Shown: positions 8,024 to 16,395 of the stretch, one piece after another
Layout: every line of letters starts with the position of its first letter
Position numbering within the stretch: position 1 is the first letter of the stretch
Assembly: GCF_018531465.1 (NCBI RefSeq)
Contig: NZ_JAHDTF010000052.1
Coordinates: 1-49,016, forward strand
Length of the DNA stretch: 49,016 nucleotides
Direction: 5' to 3'
Source of the DNA: Sphaerisporangium fuscum
Lineage (GTDB): Bacteria > Actinomycetota > Actinomycetes > Streptosporangiales > Streptosporangiaceae
Notes under the pieces: generated by a model
The model's input: the letters and a program-made list of their open reading frames with translations, nothing else
The model's database searches: none
What the model was told of the DNA's origin: nothing
Position numbers and translations under genes: made by a program

Positions 8024-9171
8024 GTGGAGTAGGCCGAGTTCTCGTGGACGTACTCGGCGGTGAGGTCGGTGGTGTGGACGGTCGCCGAGTGCGGGCCGGC
8101 CGACAGGTCGATGGTGATCGTGACGTCGCGGGGGCGCAGGTCGACCTTGGCGCGGTCGTCCCCGGCGGCGCCGCCGCGGCAGATCCAGATGCCGTTGATG
8201 GCGACGTTGACGCGGTCGGGCTCGAAGGGCGCGTCGGTGGTGCCGACGGCCGACAGCACACGGCCCCAGTTGGGGTCCTCGCCGTGGATGGCGCACTTGA
8301 GCAGGTTGGACCGGGCGACGGCGCGGCCGACGGCGACGGCGTCGTCCTCGCTCGCGGCGCCGACGACCTCGATGGCGATGGCCTTGGTGGCGCCCTCGGC
8401 GTCGACGAGGAGCTGGCGGGCCAGGTCGGCGCAGACCTCGGTGATCTTCTTCTCGAACTCCGCCGGGTCGGGGGTGACGCCGGAGGCGCCGCTGGCCAGC
8501 AGCAGCACGGTGTCGTTGGTGGACATGCAGCCGTCGGTGTCGAGCCGGTCGAAGGTCACGCGGGTCGCCTTGCGCAGCACCCGGTCGAGCTCCTCGGCCG
8601 GCACGTCGGCGTCGGTGGTGATGACGCAGAGCATGGTCGCCAGGGCGGGGGCCAGCATGCCGGCGCCCTTGGCCATGCCGCCGACCATGTAGCCCTCTCC
8701 CCTGCGGAAGGAGATCTTGCTGACGGTGTCGGTGGTGCGGATGGCGTCGGCGGCGGCGAGGCCGCCGTCCCTGGACAGCTGGGAGGCCGCGGCGTCGACG
8801 CCGGGGAGCAGCAGGTCCATGGGCAGCCGCTCGCCGATGAGGCCGGTGGAGCAGACGGCGATCTCGCCGGCCGAGTCGCCGAGGACCTCGGCGACCTTCT
8901 CCGCGGTGGCGTGGGTGTCCTGGAAGCCGGCGGGGCCGGTGCAGGCGTTGGCGCCGCCGGAGTTGAGGACGACGGCCCTGACCCGGGCGCCGGTGAGCAC
9001 CTGCTGGGTCCACAGGACGGGGGCGGCCTTGACGCGGTTGCGGGTGAAGACGCCGGCGGCGGCCCGGGAGGGGCCGTCGTTGACGACCAGGGCCAGGTCG
9101 CGGGCGTCGCGGGTCTTCAGGCCCGCGGCCACACCGGCCGCGCGGAAGCCGAGGGGGGCGGTGACGCTCAT
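8020..9171 (-). CDS. argJ: glutamate N-acetyltransferase / ornithine acetyltransferase
   Basis: Moves acetyl from acetylornithine to glutamate, closing the acetyl cycle; bifunctional members also use acetyl-CoA. The 383-residue precursor has the self-cleavage motif KGAGMLAPALATMLC; by family rule the beta chain begins at Thr179, the nucleophile. NSGGANACTG (about 70-79) forms the oxyanion region and the C terminus ENSAYST matches the family's usual end. The start is ATG 9171, 46 bp after argC, so this junction, unlike the next ones, is not an overlap. Confidence 0.95.
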   Translation of the reverse strand: MSVTAPLGFRAAGVAAGLKTRDARDLALVVNDGPSRAAAGVFTRNRVKAAPVLWTQQVLTGARVRAVVLNSGGANACTGPAGFQDTHATAEKVAEVLGDSAGEIAVCSTGLIGERLPMDLLLPGVDAAASQLSRDGGLAAADAIRTTDTVSKISFRRGEGYMVGGMAKGAGMLAPALATMLCVITTDADVPAEELDRVLRKATRVTFDRLDTDGCMSTNDTVLLLASGASGVTPDPAEFEKKITEVCADLARQLLVDAEGATKAIAIEVVGAASEDDAVAVGRAVARSNLLKCAIHGEDPNWGRVLSAVGTTDAPFEPDRVNVAINGIWICRGGAAGDDRAKVDLRPRDVTITIDLSAGPHSATVHTTDLTAEYVHENSAYST

Positions 9172-9217
9172 GCCCGCTCACCCCCGGACGGTGTGGCGAT
9201 CTTCTCGCTGCGTGCGC

Positions 9218-10240
9218 TCACGGGGCGACTCCATTGAGGGGAAGGCCGAGTTCTTCTGCCAGGCCGAGGGCGAGGTTGGCGCTCTGGATGGCCCCGCCCG
9301 CGGTGCCCTTGGTCAGGTTGTCGATGGCGATGACCGCGACGACGCGGCCGGACCGCTCGTCGAGGGTCACCTGCAGCACGGCGGTGTTGGCGCCGAGCGT
9401 CATGGCGGTCGCCGGCCAGGCGCCCTCGGGGAGCAGCCGCAGGAACGGCTCGTCCTTGACGGCCGCCTCGTACGCCTCCCGCAGCCCGGCGGCGGTGACG
9501 CCGGGGGCGGCGGGGGCGGTGCAGGTGGCGAGGATGCCGCGGCTCATCGGGGCGAGCACGGGGGTGAAGGAGACCTTCACCGGCGTGCCGGCGACCTTGG
9601 AGAGGTTCTGCTCCATCTCGGGGGTGTGGCGGTGGGTGCCTCCGACGCTGTAGGCGGAGGCGGAGCCCATCACCTCGCTGCCGAGGAGGTTCGGCTTGGG
9701 GGACCTGCCGGCGCCGGAGGTGCCGCTGGCCGCCACCACCACGACGTCGGGCTCGGCGAGCCCGGCCGCGAAGGCGGGGAACAGGGCGAGGGTCGCGGCG
9801 GTCGGATAGCAGCCGGGGACGGCCACGCGCCGGGCGGCGCGCAGCGCGTCGCGCTGTCCGGGCAGTTCGGGCAGGCCGTAGGGCCAGGTGCCGGCGTGGG
9901 CACCGCCGTAGAAGCGGGTCCACTCGGCGGCGTCCTCGAGGCGGAAGTCGGCGCCGCAGTCGACGACGAGCGTGTCGTCGCCCAGCCGCTCGGCGATGGC
10001 GGCCGACTGGCCGTGGGGCAGGGCGAGGAAGACGACGTCGTGGCCGGCGAGGGTCTCGGGCGTGGTCTCCAGCAGGACGCGGCCGGCCAGGGCGGGCAGG
10101 TGGGGCTGGTGGACCCCGAGGACGTCACCGGCGCTGGCGCCGGCGGTGAGGGCGCCGATCTCGACGGCCGGGTGGGCGAGGAGCAGGCGCAGCAGCTCGC
10201 CTCCGGCGTACCCGCTGGCTCCGGCGACCGCCGCTCTCAT
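9218..10240 (-). CDS. argC: N-acetyl-gamma-glutamyl-phosphate reductase
   Basis: NADPH-dependent reduction of N-acetylglutamyl phosphate to the semialdehyde. The 340-residue product begins MRAAVAGASGYAGGELLRLL (nucleotide-binding fold) and has the catalytic Cys144 in AVPGCYPTAA. The start is ATG 10240, preceded by GGAGGGG five bases upstream; an upstream in-frame start at 10264 has no ribosome site. It is the first gene of argC-J-B-D-F-R; ARG-box-like sequence lies just upstream. Confidence 0.95.
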   Translation of the reverse strand: MRAAVAGASGYAGGELLRLLLAHPAVEIGALTAGASAGDVLGVHQPHLPALAGRVLLETTPETLAGHDVVFLALPHGQSAAIAERLGDDTLVVDCGADFRLEDAAEWTRFYGGAHAGTWPYGLPELPGQRDALRAARRVAVPGCYPTAATLALFPAFAAGLAEPDVVVVAASGTSGAGRSPKPNLLGSEVMGSASAYSVGGTHRHTPEMEQNLSKVAGTPVKVSFTPVLAPMSRGILATCTAPAAPGVTAAGLREAYEAAVKDEPFLRLLPEGAWPATAMTLGANTAVLQVTLDERSGRVVAVIAIDNLTKGTAGGAIQSANLALGLAEELGLPLNGVAP

Positions 10241-10294
10241 CGACCCCTCCGTATGTTTATGCACTCGTCCTCATGGTTTCTCTGTCCAGCAAGA

Positions 10295-10322
10295 GTATGC
10301 ATGTCTAAGCATCTTCATGCAA
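10295..10322 (-). promoter_or_regulatory. candidate ArgR operator (ARG box) before argC
   Basis: An AT-richer stretch in high-GC surroundings holds spaced TGCAT-type half sites (TTGCATGAA on the minus strand at the right end, ACATGCATACT at the left). A further GTGCATAAAC lies nearer argC at about 10254-10265. This resembles actinomycete ARG boxes, and the argR product is encoded in the same operon. The exact boundaries are uncertain. Confidence 0.5.
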
Positions 10323-10379
10323 GCCGCCGGGCGCCGCCCCGTCAAGGGGAAACGCGTGCGAGGCGACCTCTGTTGTCCG

Positions 10380-10395
10380 TACCTACTGGTCGGTA
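10380..10395 (+). promoter_or_regulatory. TetR-type operator palindrome before the acyl-CoA ligase
   Basis: TACCTACTGGTCGGTA is an inverted repeat of the form TACCnAC-nn-GTnGGTA, 14 of 16 positions symmetric. It resembles operators of TetR-family regulators of fatty-acid and acyl-CoA genes. It lies 63 bp before the ligase start; no TetR gene is in the window. Confidence 0.6.
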
Positions 10396-10458
10396 TCGTC
10401 ACCTTTCAAGGCAAGGGCATAGGCAAGGGCACCTACTCACCCCCGGGAGTCACCGCGC

Positions 10459-12132
10459 ATGACTGTCACTCACGACCAGGTCCTGGCACAGCTCACCGGA
10501 CCGGGCCAGCTTTTCGAGATGGACGAGGTCGAGGTCCGCGGGGCGAAGATCCGGACCTGGAAGCACGCCCCCACGACCTTCCGCACCCTCCTGGAGAACA
10601 GCCGCTGGCACGGCGAGGCCGTCTTCGTCGTATACGAGGACGAGCGCGTCACCTACGAGGAGCACTTCCGCCGGGCCGCCACGCTCGCCAACCGGCTCGT
10701 CGAGGACTACGGCGTGACCAAGGGCGACCGGGTCGCCATCGCCATGCGCAACTACCCCGAGTGGATCGTCTCGTTCTCCGCCGCCCTCGCCGCCGGGGCC
10801 GTCGCCGTACCGCTGAACGCCTGGTGGACCACCTCCGAGCTGGAGTACGGCCTGTCGGACTCCGGCGCCAAGGTCGTGATCGTGGACGGCGAGCGGGCCG
10901 AGCGGCTGCGGGGGACCGAGGTGCCGATGATCGTCACCCGCGCCACCGGGGGGCTGCCGCCGGGCGCGCGCGAGTTCGGCGAGGTCCTCGGCGAGGTGCG
11001 GGCCGACGTGCCCCTCCCTTCCGTCGAGCTCGACCCCGAGGACCCGGCGACGATCTTCTACACCTCCGGCACCACCGGCCGTCCCAAGGGCGCCCTCGGC
11101 AGCCACCGCAACCTCGGCCAGTCGCCCATGACCGTCGCCTACGCGCTGCTGCGCAGCGTCGCGCTCGCCGGCAAGGACCCCGCCTCGGCGGCCGGCACCC
11201 GGCGGATCACCCTGCTCACGGTGCCGCTGTTCCACGTCACCGGCTGCTTCGCGGTCATGACGGCCACCATGTTCAGCGGCGGCGGGCTCGTGCTGATGTT
11301 CAAGTGGGACCCCGGGCAGGCGCTGCGGCTGATCGAGCGCGAGAAGGTCACCATCATGACGGGCGTCCCCACCAACGCCTGGCAGCTGCTCTCCCACCCC
11401 GACCTCGGCAAGCACGACATCTCCAGCCTCGGCGGGATCAGCTACGGCGGCGCCCCCGCCCCGCCCAAGCTGCTGGAGCGCATCGGCGACCAGCTGCCGC
11501 AGCGCCAGGCGTCCAACGGGTACGGGATGACCGAGACCACCGCCCTGGCGATCTACAACAGCGGCCCGGCCTACCTCGCCAAGCCCGACAGCATCGGCCT
11601 GCCGCTCGCCGTGTGCGACGTGCGCATCACCGACCCCCTCGGGCAGGAGGTGCCGGTGGGCGAGGTCGGCGAGCTGTGCATGCGCGGCCCGAACGTGATC
11701 ACGGGGTACTGGAACCGCCCCGACGCCACCGCCGAGACCTTCGTCGACGGATGGCTGCACACCGGGGACCTGGCCAAGGTCGACGAGGAGGGGTACGTCT
11801 ACATCGTCGACCGGGCCAAGGACATGGTCATCCGGGGCGGGGAGAACGTCTACTGCGCCGAGGTGGAGGCCGCGCTGTTCGAGCACCCGGACGTCGACGA
11901 CGCCGCCGTGATCGGCGTCCCGGACGACGAGCTGGGCGAGCAGGTCGGCGCGGTGGTACGGCTGAGGGCCGGCGCCGCTGCGACGGCCGAGGAGCTACAG
12001 GAGTTCCTGAGCGGGTCGCTCGCGACGTTCAAGATCCCGGTCAGGTTCTGGTTCCGCGAGACGGAGCTCCCGCGCAACCCTGGCGGCAAGATCCTCAAGA
12101 CCCACCTCCGCAGGGAGACCCTGGGCCTGTGA
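10459..12132 (+). CDS. AMP-dependent acyl-CoA synthetase/ligase (FadD-like)
   Basis: ATP-driven activation of a carboxylic acid (probably a fatty acid) to acyl-AMP and then acyl-CoA. The 557-residue ANL-family enzyme shows the phosphate loop YTSGTTGRPKGA (about 200-211), NGYGMTETTA near 355, DGWLHTGDLAKVDEEGYVYIVDRAKDMVIRGGENVY (about 430-465, including the hinge aspartate), and the catalytic lysine in NPGGKILK near the C terminus. GGGAG lies nine bases before ATG 10459. It stands alone between a TetR-type palindrome and a strong terminator. Substrate chain length is not readable from sequence. Confidence 0.88.
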   Translation: MTVTHDQVLAQLTGPGQLFEMDEVEVRGAKIRTWKHAPTTFRTLLENSRWHGEAVFVVYEDERVTYEEHFRRAATLANRLVEDYGVTKGDRVAIAMRNYPEWIVSFSAALAAGAVAVPLNAWWTTSELEYGLSDSGAKVVIVDGERAERLRGTEVPMIVTRATGGLPPGAREFGEVLGEVRADVPLPSVELDPEDPATIFYTSGTTGRPKGALGSHRNLGQSPMTVAYALLRSVALAGKDPASAAGTRRITLLTVPLFHVTGCFAVMTATMFSGGGLVLMFKWDPGQALRLIEREKVTIMTGVPTNAWQLLSHPDLGKHDISSLGGISYGGAPAPPKLLERIGDQLPQRQASNGYGMTETTALAIYNSGPAYLAKPDSIGLPLAVCDVRITDPLGQEVPVGEVGELCMRGPNVITGYWNRPDATAETFVDGWLHTGDLAKVDEEGYVYIVDRAKDMVIRGGENVYCAEVEAALFEHPDVDDAAVIGVPDDELGEQVGAVVRLRAGAAATAEELQEFLSGSLATFKIPVRFWFRETELPRNPGGKILKTHLRRETLGL

Positions 12133-12139
12133 GACCGGC

Positions 12140-12170
12140 GGCCCGTGCCCTCCGCGGGAGGGCGCGGGCC
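12140..12170 (+). terminator. terminator after the acyl-CoA ligase
   Basis: Thirteen-bp stem GGCCCGTGCCCTC/GAGGGCGCGGGCC (one G-U pair in RNA) with a five-base loop, starting eight bases after the stop codon. Confidence 0.8.
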
Positions 12171-12314
12171 GTACGTCGTCTCCGGGGCGCCGGAAAGACG
12201 ACCAGAAATCGGCTCGCCGTCCGCAACAATCCCCGCGGCCGAAGACTCTATACATCCGGAACGCATCGACACCCCCGCCCTCAGGGGGTGCGGCAGGAGG
12301 GATGTGATCTGTCG

Positions 12315-13690
12315 ATGAGGGGAGAAGGACGATCCGGCCCGGCCTTACTGACGCGGCGGGGTGCGTTGGTGGCCGGGCTGGGGGGACTGCTGGCGGTCGG
12401 CGGCTGTACGACGCCGGCGCGGCCCACTTTCGGGTCCACCGATGAACGAGGTTCGGACGAGCCCGGCACGCAGGAGTTACAGGCGATCCTCGACCGGCGG
12501 GCCAAGGCGGTCAGGGACAAGAACGAGCAGGCGTTCCTGGCCGACCTGGACGCCTCCAACACCAGGCTGGTCCGGCAGGAGAAGCTGCTGTTCGCCAACC
12601 TCACCCAGTTCGAGCTGCGCGACTTCCACTTCATCACCGAGCGGATCATCGGCGCCGCCGGCGGCGGGAACACCTACACGTTCACGCCGGTGATCGCGGT
12701 GACCCAGCTCACGGCGGACGTCGGGCCGGGCGGGGTGGGGTGGCGCCGGCGGAGGCGTTCGAGTACCGGGTGGCCAAGAAGGGCGACGGGCTGGTGGTCA
12801 CTGACATCAGGCGGACCACGCGGGCCGGCGCCGAGAAGGACCAGGTGAGGGACCAGAGCCTGCTGGCCGACGCCCCCTGGCATCTGAGCGCCCTGAAGGT
12901 GATCCAGGCGGGCAACGTCTGCGTGGCCGGGGACGAGAGCGTCCCGGACCTGAAGAAGTACGCCGCCGCGGCCGAGGCGCAGGCCGGGAAGGTCGAGGCG
13001 CTGTGGGGCGACCGGATCAGGTTCCCTGGTCACGTCCTGTTCCTCACCCGGAAGACGGCCAACATGCGGGCCTGGTACGAGACCGGGAAGCAGGCGCAGA
13101 ACGAGGGAATCATGAGGCCGCTGAAGGGAGTGCGGCAGAACGGGGAGGTCTACACCGAGCAGTACGCCGGCTCGCGGGTCCTGGTGAACCTCGCCGGCAT
13201 CGAGAAGTGGAACGACGACCCCGCGCTGGTCATGCGGCACGAGCTGGCCCACGCCGTCACCGCCCGGGCGACCGTCGTCACCCCCGGGCTCTCGTTCCTG
13301 GACACGCCACGGTGGGCGCAGGAAGGGTTCGCCAGCTGGGTGGAGAACCTGGAGGTGCCCTCCCGGCAGGACCAGCAGCGCGCCGTCGTCGCCCAGGGGG
13401 TGCGCGCGGGCAGGTTCACCGGCCTGCCCCCCTCGAGCAAGACCTTCTACAGGGACGACCTCATCCAGTTCAACTACTCCCTGAGCAGCACCATCTTCGG
13501 CTTCGCCGAGCGGCTCAAGGGCCGTGACGCCGCCATCGAGCTCTACGCCTCGGCGATCAGGTACGTGGACGTGGAGGGCGCCCCCCTGGCCAAGGCGCCC
13601 GCCTTCGACGGCATCTGCCGGAGGGTGCTCGGCATGGGGAACGACGCCTTCCTCGCCCGCTGGGCCGGCTTCGTCCGGAAGGAGGCCTGA
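12315..13690 (+). pseudogene. Tat lipoprotein zinc metallopeptidase (frameshifted)
   Basis: Two frames together encode one surface protein of about 456 residues. Frame one (from ATG 12315) gives a twin-arginine signal (TRRGALVAGLGG) with a lipobox ending LAVGGC at Cys31, then a Ser/Thr-rich linker and a domain ending at TADVGPGGVG. Frame two (readable from about 12737) continues APAEAFEYRVAK and contains HELAHA (DNA 13238-13255), the HExxH zinc site, and a PRWAQEGFASWVEN downstream glutamate region typical of gluzincin 'peptidase MA-like' enzymes. The break coincides with a direct duplication GGGGT-GGGGT at 12732-12741; deleting one copy restores the frame with the residues GGVAPAEAF. It may be a true mutation, slippage-prone switching, or a sequence error. 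The downstream gene starts two bases after the stop. Confidence 0.75.
12732..12741 (+). repeat. 5-bp direct duplication GGGGT x2 at the frameshift
   Basis: Two adjacent GGGGT copies inside the metallopeptidase gene. Removing either copy (5 bases, i.e. 2 modulo 3) joins the upstream and downstream frames. Confidence 0.8.
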
Positions 13691-13691
13691 C

Positions 13692-14249
13692 GTGGCGGCA
13701 CGCACGTGGCTGATCGCCTCCGCCGCGGGGCTGATCGCGCTCGCCGGCGCCGGCGCCGCCGGGTACACGGTGACGGCCCGCGCCCAGGCCGCGGTGACCG
13801 GTCCGGTGCCGTGCGCGCCGGACACCTACAAGCGCTGTATCCCCTCCCTGAAGTTCGATCAGGTCCTGGACGCGCTGAAGGCCCAGGGACACCAGTGCGG
13901 CATGCGGAGCGGATACGCCGAGTCCTGGAAGTGTGAGCTGTACGTCGGCAACGCGGGCTTCGAGATGGGGCTGGAGGCGCCCGCCGGCGGGATCTCCGAG
14001 GTGTCGGTCGAGGTCAGATGCGGCACCGACGGTGAGATCACGCGCGGCGCGAGGTCCTACATATCGTGGCTGGCCACCCTGCCCTTCGCCGACGACCCGC
14101 AGACGGTGGCGTACGTCGGCAAGTGGCTGACCCGGCAGATCGACGGCCGCAAGGACGTCCGCAGTGAGATCGCCGGCTACAAGTACGAGGTGTACGCCTC
14201 CGGAGGCAAGGGCCAGGTCAGCGTGAGGTTCAGGGCGGTGGAGACATGA
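13692..14249 (+). CDS. membrane-anchored cysteine-pair protein, unknown function (A)
   Basis: I do not recognise this family. The 185-residue product has an N-terminal hydrophobic segment (about 6-27) that would serve as signal anchor, then an outside domain with Cys41, 49, 69, 81 and 110. The segment ESWKC (77-81) to VRC (108-110) spaces two cysteines 29 apart, the same as in the next gene. GTG 13692 has GGAGG six bases upstream, inside the end of the metallopeptidase gene, so the two genes are probably co-translated. The stop overlaps the next ATG (ATGA). Confidence 0.75.
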   Translation: MAARTWLIASAAGLIALAGAGAAGYTVTARAQAAVTGPVPCAPDTYKRCIPSLKFDQVLDALKAQGHQCGMRSGYAESWKCELYVGNAGFEMGLEAPAGGISEVSVEVRCGTDGEITRGARSYISWLATLPFADDPQTVAYVGKWLTRQIDGRKDVRSEIAGYKYEVYASGGKGQVSVRFRAVET

Positions 14250-14920
14250 CAGAGCAGCCCCCCGGCGGCACGGCCTGGCAGCAGGGCCCTCAAGCTTTCA
14301 ACGGTCCTCCCCTACCGGCGTTCCCGCCCGCGCGCCCACGCCGCGGCGTGCCCGCGGTGCTGCTGGTCGCCGTGACGATGCTGGTGGGCCTGGTCGTGGG
14401 CGGCGCGGGCGGGGCGGCCATCGCCCGTTCGGCGACGCCACCGCACGGCCCCGGCGCCCCCGGCAAGATCCCTGAGGGCTTCCCCAACGGCCGCCAGATC
14501 TACCTGCCCGGCGTCACGGTGGACTTCATCTCCGAGGAGTGGCTCAAGAAGGTCAACCACTGGACCTGCGCGCCGTGGACGGAGAACAAGCCGCACACCG
14601 GCGCCAAGTCCTGGCTGAACTGCACCCCCAAGGGCGACCTGAGGTACGAGATCGACGTCAACATCGAGTACGACGACGACACGCACGTCCGGATGGTGAG
14701 CGCCGACTGCTACCACCTGGGGCCCGGCACCCGCACCTGCACGTCACTGTTCGCCAACCTCGGATGGGAAGTGCTCCATACCCAGCCCGCCCTGCGGAAG
14801 AAGGCCCAGGACTGGGGGGCGAAGCACGCCGACTCCGACGCGCAGCTCACGATCGGCGGCATCACGCTGGTCAACCGGCTGGACCCCCACGACATCGAGG
14901 CCGTCCCCGCCACACCGTGA
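14246..14920 (+). CDS. membrane-anchored cysteine-pair protein, unknown function (B)
   Basis: 224 residues: a Pro/Gly-rich cytoplasmic tail (1-33), one transmembrane helix (about 35-60), and an extracytoplasmic domain with Cys108, 126, 155 and 165. KSWLNC (121-126) to SADC (152-155) repeats the Ser-Trp...Cys-x28-Cys layout of the preceding protein, and the regions around it align by length, so the two are likely diverged paralogues. ATG 14246 overlaps the previous stop. Role unknown; the link to a surface peptidase suggests a secreted or envelope function. A strong terminator follows 10 bp later. Confidence 0.75.
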   Translation: MTEQPPGGTAWQQGPQAFNGPPLPAFPPARPRRGVPAVLLVAVTMLVGLVVGGAGGAAIARSATPPHGPGAPGKIPEGFPNGRQIYLPGVTVDFISEEWLKKVNHWTCAPWTENKPHTGAKSWLNCTPKGDLRYEIDVNIEYDDDTHVRMVSADCYHLGPGTRTCTSLFANLGWEVLHTQPALRKKAQDWGAKHADSDAQLTIGGITLVNRLDPHDIEAVPATP

Positions 14921-14930
14921 CCCGAAGAAG

Positions 14931-14955
14931 GGCCGGCGGCACGGTGCCGCCGGCC
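14931..14955 (+). terminator. terminator closing the peptidase/cysteine-pair operon
   Basis: Perfect 12-base inverted repeat GGCCGGCGGCAC/GTGCCGCCGGCC starting ten bases after the stop of the 224-residue protein; the innermost bases must open to form the loop. Confidence 0.8.
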
Positions 14956-15025
14956 GGCCGGGAGGGCCGCCGCGGGGCGAAATTCGGTTGCCCACCGCCT
15001 GCTCCGGCGACCACACTTGCCGCCT

Positions 15026-16336
15026 GTGTCGACCAGCCCCGCGCGATCCCTGAAGACCCTGCTGCGCCGCCTGCGCATGGACGTCAGCCCGCTACGCGAC
15101 TCCCGGGATTTCCGGCTGCTGCTCGGGTCCGAGGTGGTCAGCATGCTGGGCAGCGTCTTCACCATGGTGGCCGTGCCGTACCAGATGAAGCAGCTCACCG
15201 GTTCGTACGTCGCGGTCGGCCTGGTGGCGCTGGCCGAGTTCGCGCCGATGGTCGTGTGCGGGCTGTGGGGCGGCGCGATCGCCGACGCGATGGACCGCCG
15301 CAAGATCGTCGTGGTGTCCGAGGTGGGCCTGTGCCTCACCTCCGTGCTGCTGATGGTGAACGCCCTGGTGCTCCCGGCGCACGTGCAGATCCCGGTGCTG
15401 TACGTCGTGGCGGCGCTCGCCGCGGGCCTTTCCAGCCTGCGCGGGCCGAGCGAGCAGGCGATCGTCAACCGGGTGCTGAAGCTCGACCAGATGGCCCCGG
15501 CCTTCGCGCTGCAAGGCCTGGCGCGCAACGCCGGCATGATCATCGGTCCCGCGGTGGGCGGCGTGGTCGTGGTGACCTTCGGCCCGGCCGTCTCCTACGG
15601 CGTCGACGTGCTCTCCTTCCTGCTCTCGCTCCTGCTGCTGGTCCGGGTCGCGCCGGTGCCGCCGTCCGGCGAGGTCGCCCCGGCGTCGCTGAGGTCGCTG
15701 GTGGAGGGGGTCAGGTACGCCGCCGGGCGGCCCGACCTGGTGGGCACCTACCTGGTCGACATCGCCGCGATGGTGTTCGCGTTCTCCAACGCGCTGTTCC
15801 CCTTCCTCGCCGACGACCTGCACGCGACCAAGGCCCTCGGCCTGCTGTACGCGGCGGGCGGCATCGGCTCGGTGATCGCCTCGGCCACCTCGGGATGGAC
15901 GGCGCACGTCCACCGGCACGGCCTCGCCGTCATCGTCTCGGCCGCCCTGTGGGGCGCGGGGGTCGTGGCCGCCTCGTTCATGCCGAACATCTGGCTCATG
16001 GCCGTCTTCCTGGCCGTGGCCGGAGGCGCCGACATGATCAGCGGCGTGTTCCGGAGCACGATCTGGAACCAGACCATCCCCGACGAGTACCGCGGCAGGC
16101 TCGCCGGGATCGAGCTGCTGTCGTACTCCACCGGGCCGATGCTCGGCGACGCCCGCGCCGGGTTCCTGGCCCAGGTCGGAGGCCCCCGCTTCTCGCTCAG
16201 GGCCGGCGGCCTGATGTGCGTCGGCGCGGTCGCCCTCACGGCCGCGGTCCTGCCGAGGTTCCGCGCCTACGACGTCCGCACCGACGAGCACGCCCTGGCC
16301 GAACGCACCCGCCGCGAAGCCGCCACCCCCGCGTAA
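15026..16336 (+). CDS. MFS transporter (EntS/MFS_3-like exporter)
   Basis: Integral membrane secondary transporter, 436 residues with about 12 hydrophobic segments. After a short basic N terminus come SRDFRLLLGSEVVSMLGSVFT (helix 1), VPYQMKQLTGSYVAVGLVA, and the loop GLWGGAIADAMDRRKIVV, which matches the conserved G-x-x-A-D-x-x-x-R-R motif between helices 2 and 3 of MFS exporters. Siderophore or drug efflux is the usual role of the subfamily; the substrate cannot be told. The start is uncertain: GTG 15026, TTG 15017 and ATG 15077 are in frame and none has a Shine-Dalgarno. The last residues are a charged cytoplasmic tail. Confidence 0.85.
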   Translation: MSTSPARSLKTLLRRLRMDVSPLRDSRDFRLLLGSEVVSMLGSVFTMVAVPYQMKQLTGSYVAVGLVALAEFAPMVVCGLWGGAIADAMDRRKIVVVSEVGLCLTSVLLMVNALVLPAHVQIPVLYVVAALAAGLSSLRGPSEQAIVNRVLKLDQMAPAFALQGLARNAGMIIGPAVGGVVVVTFGPAVSYGVDVLSFLLSLLLLVRVAPVPPSGEVAPASLRSLVEGVRYAAGRPDLVGTYLVDIAAMVFAFSNALFPFLADDLHATKALGLLYAAGGIGSVIASATSGWTAHVHRHGLAVIVSAALWGAGVVAASFMPNIWLMAVFLAVAGGADMISGVFRSTIWNQTIPDEYRGRLAGIELLSYSTGPMLGDARAGFLAQVGGPRFSLRAGGLMCVGAVALTAAVLPRFRAYDVRTDEHALAERTRREAATPA

Positions 16337-16395
16337 CGCCCAATTGGCGTAGAAGAGATCTTGACGGGATCCTTCGGCGGACGGGGTTGGGGCGG

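Noticed and set aside
12270..12289. ACCCCC/GGGGGT hairpin before the metallopeptidase gene
   Set aside because: Only a six-bp stem, near the ribosome site GGAGGG; too weak to call a terminator or riboswitch.
12728..12745. programmed -1 ribosomal frameshift in the metallopeptidase gene
   Set aside because: No classical X-XXY-YYZ slippery heptamer or clear stimulatory element; a 5-bp duplication explains the shift more simply. Not fully excluded.
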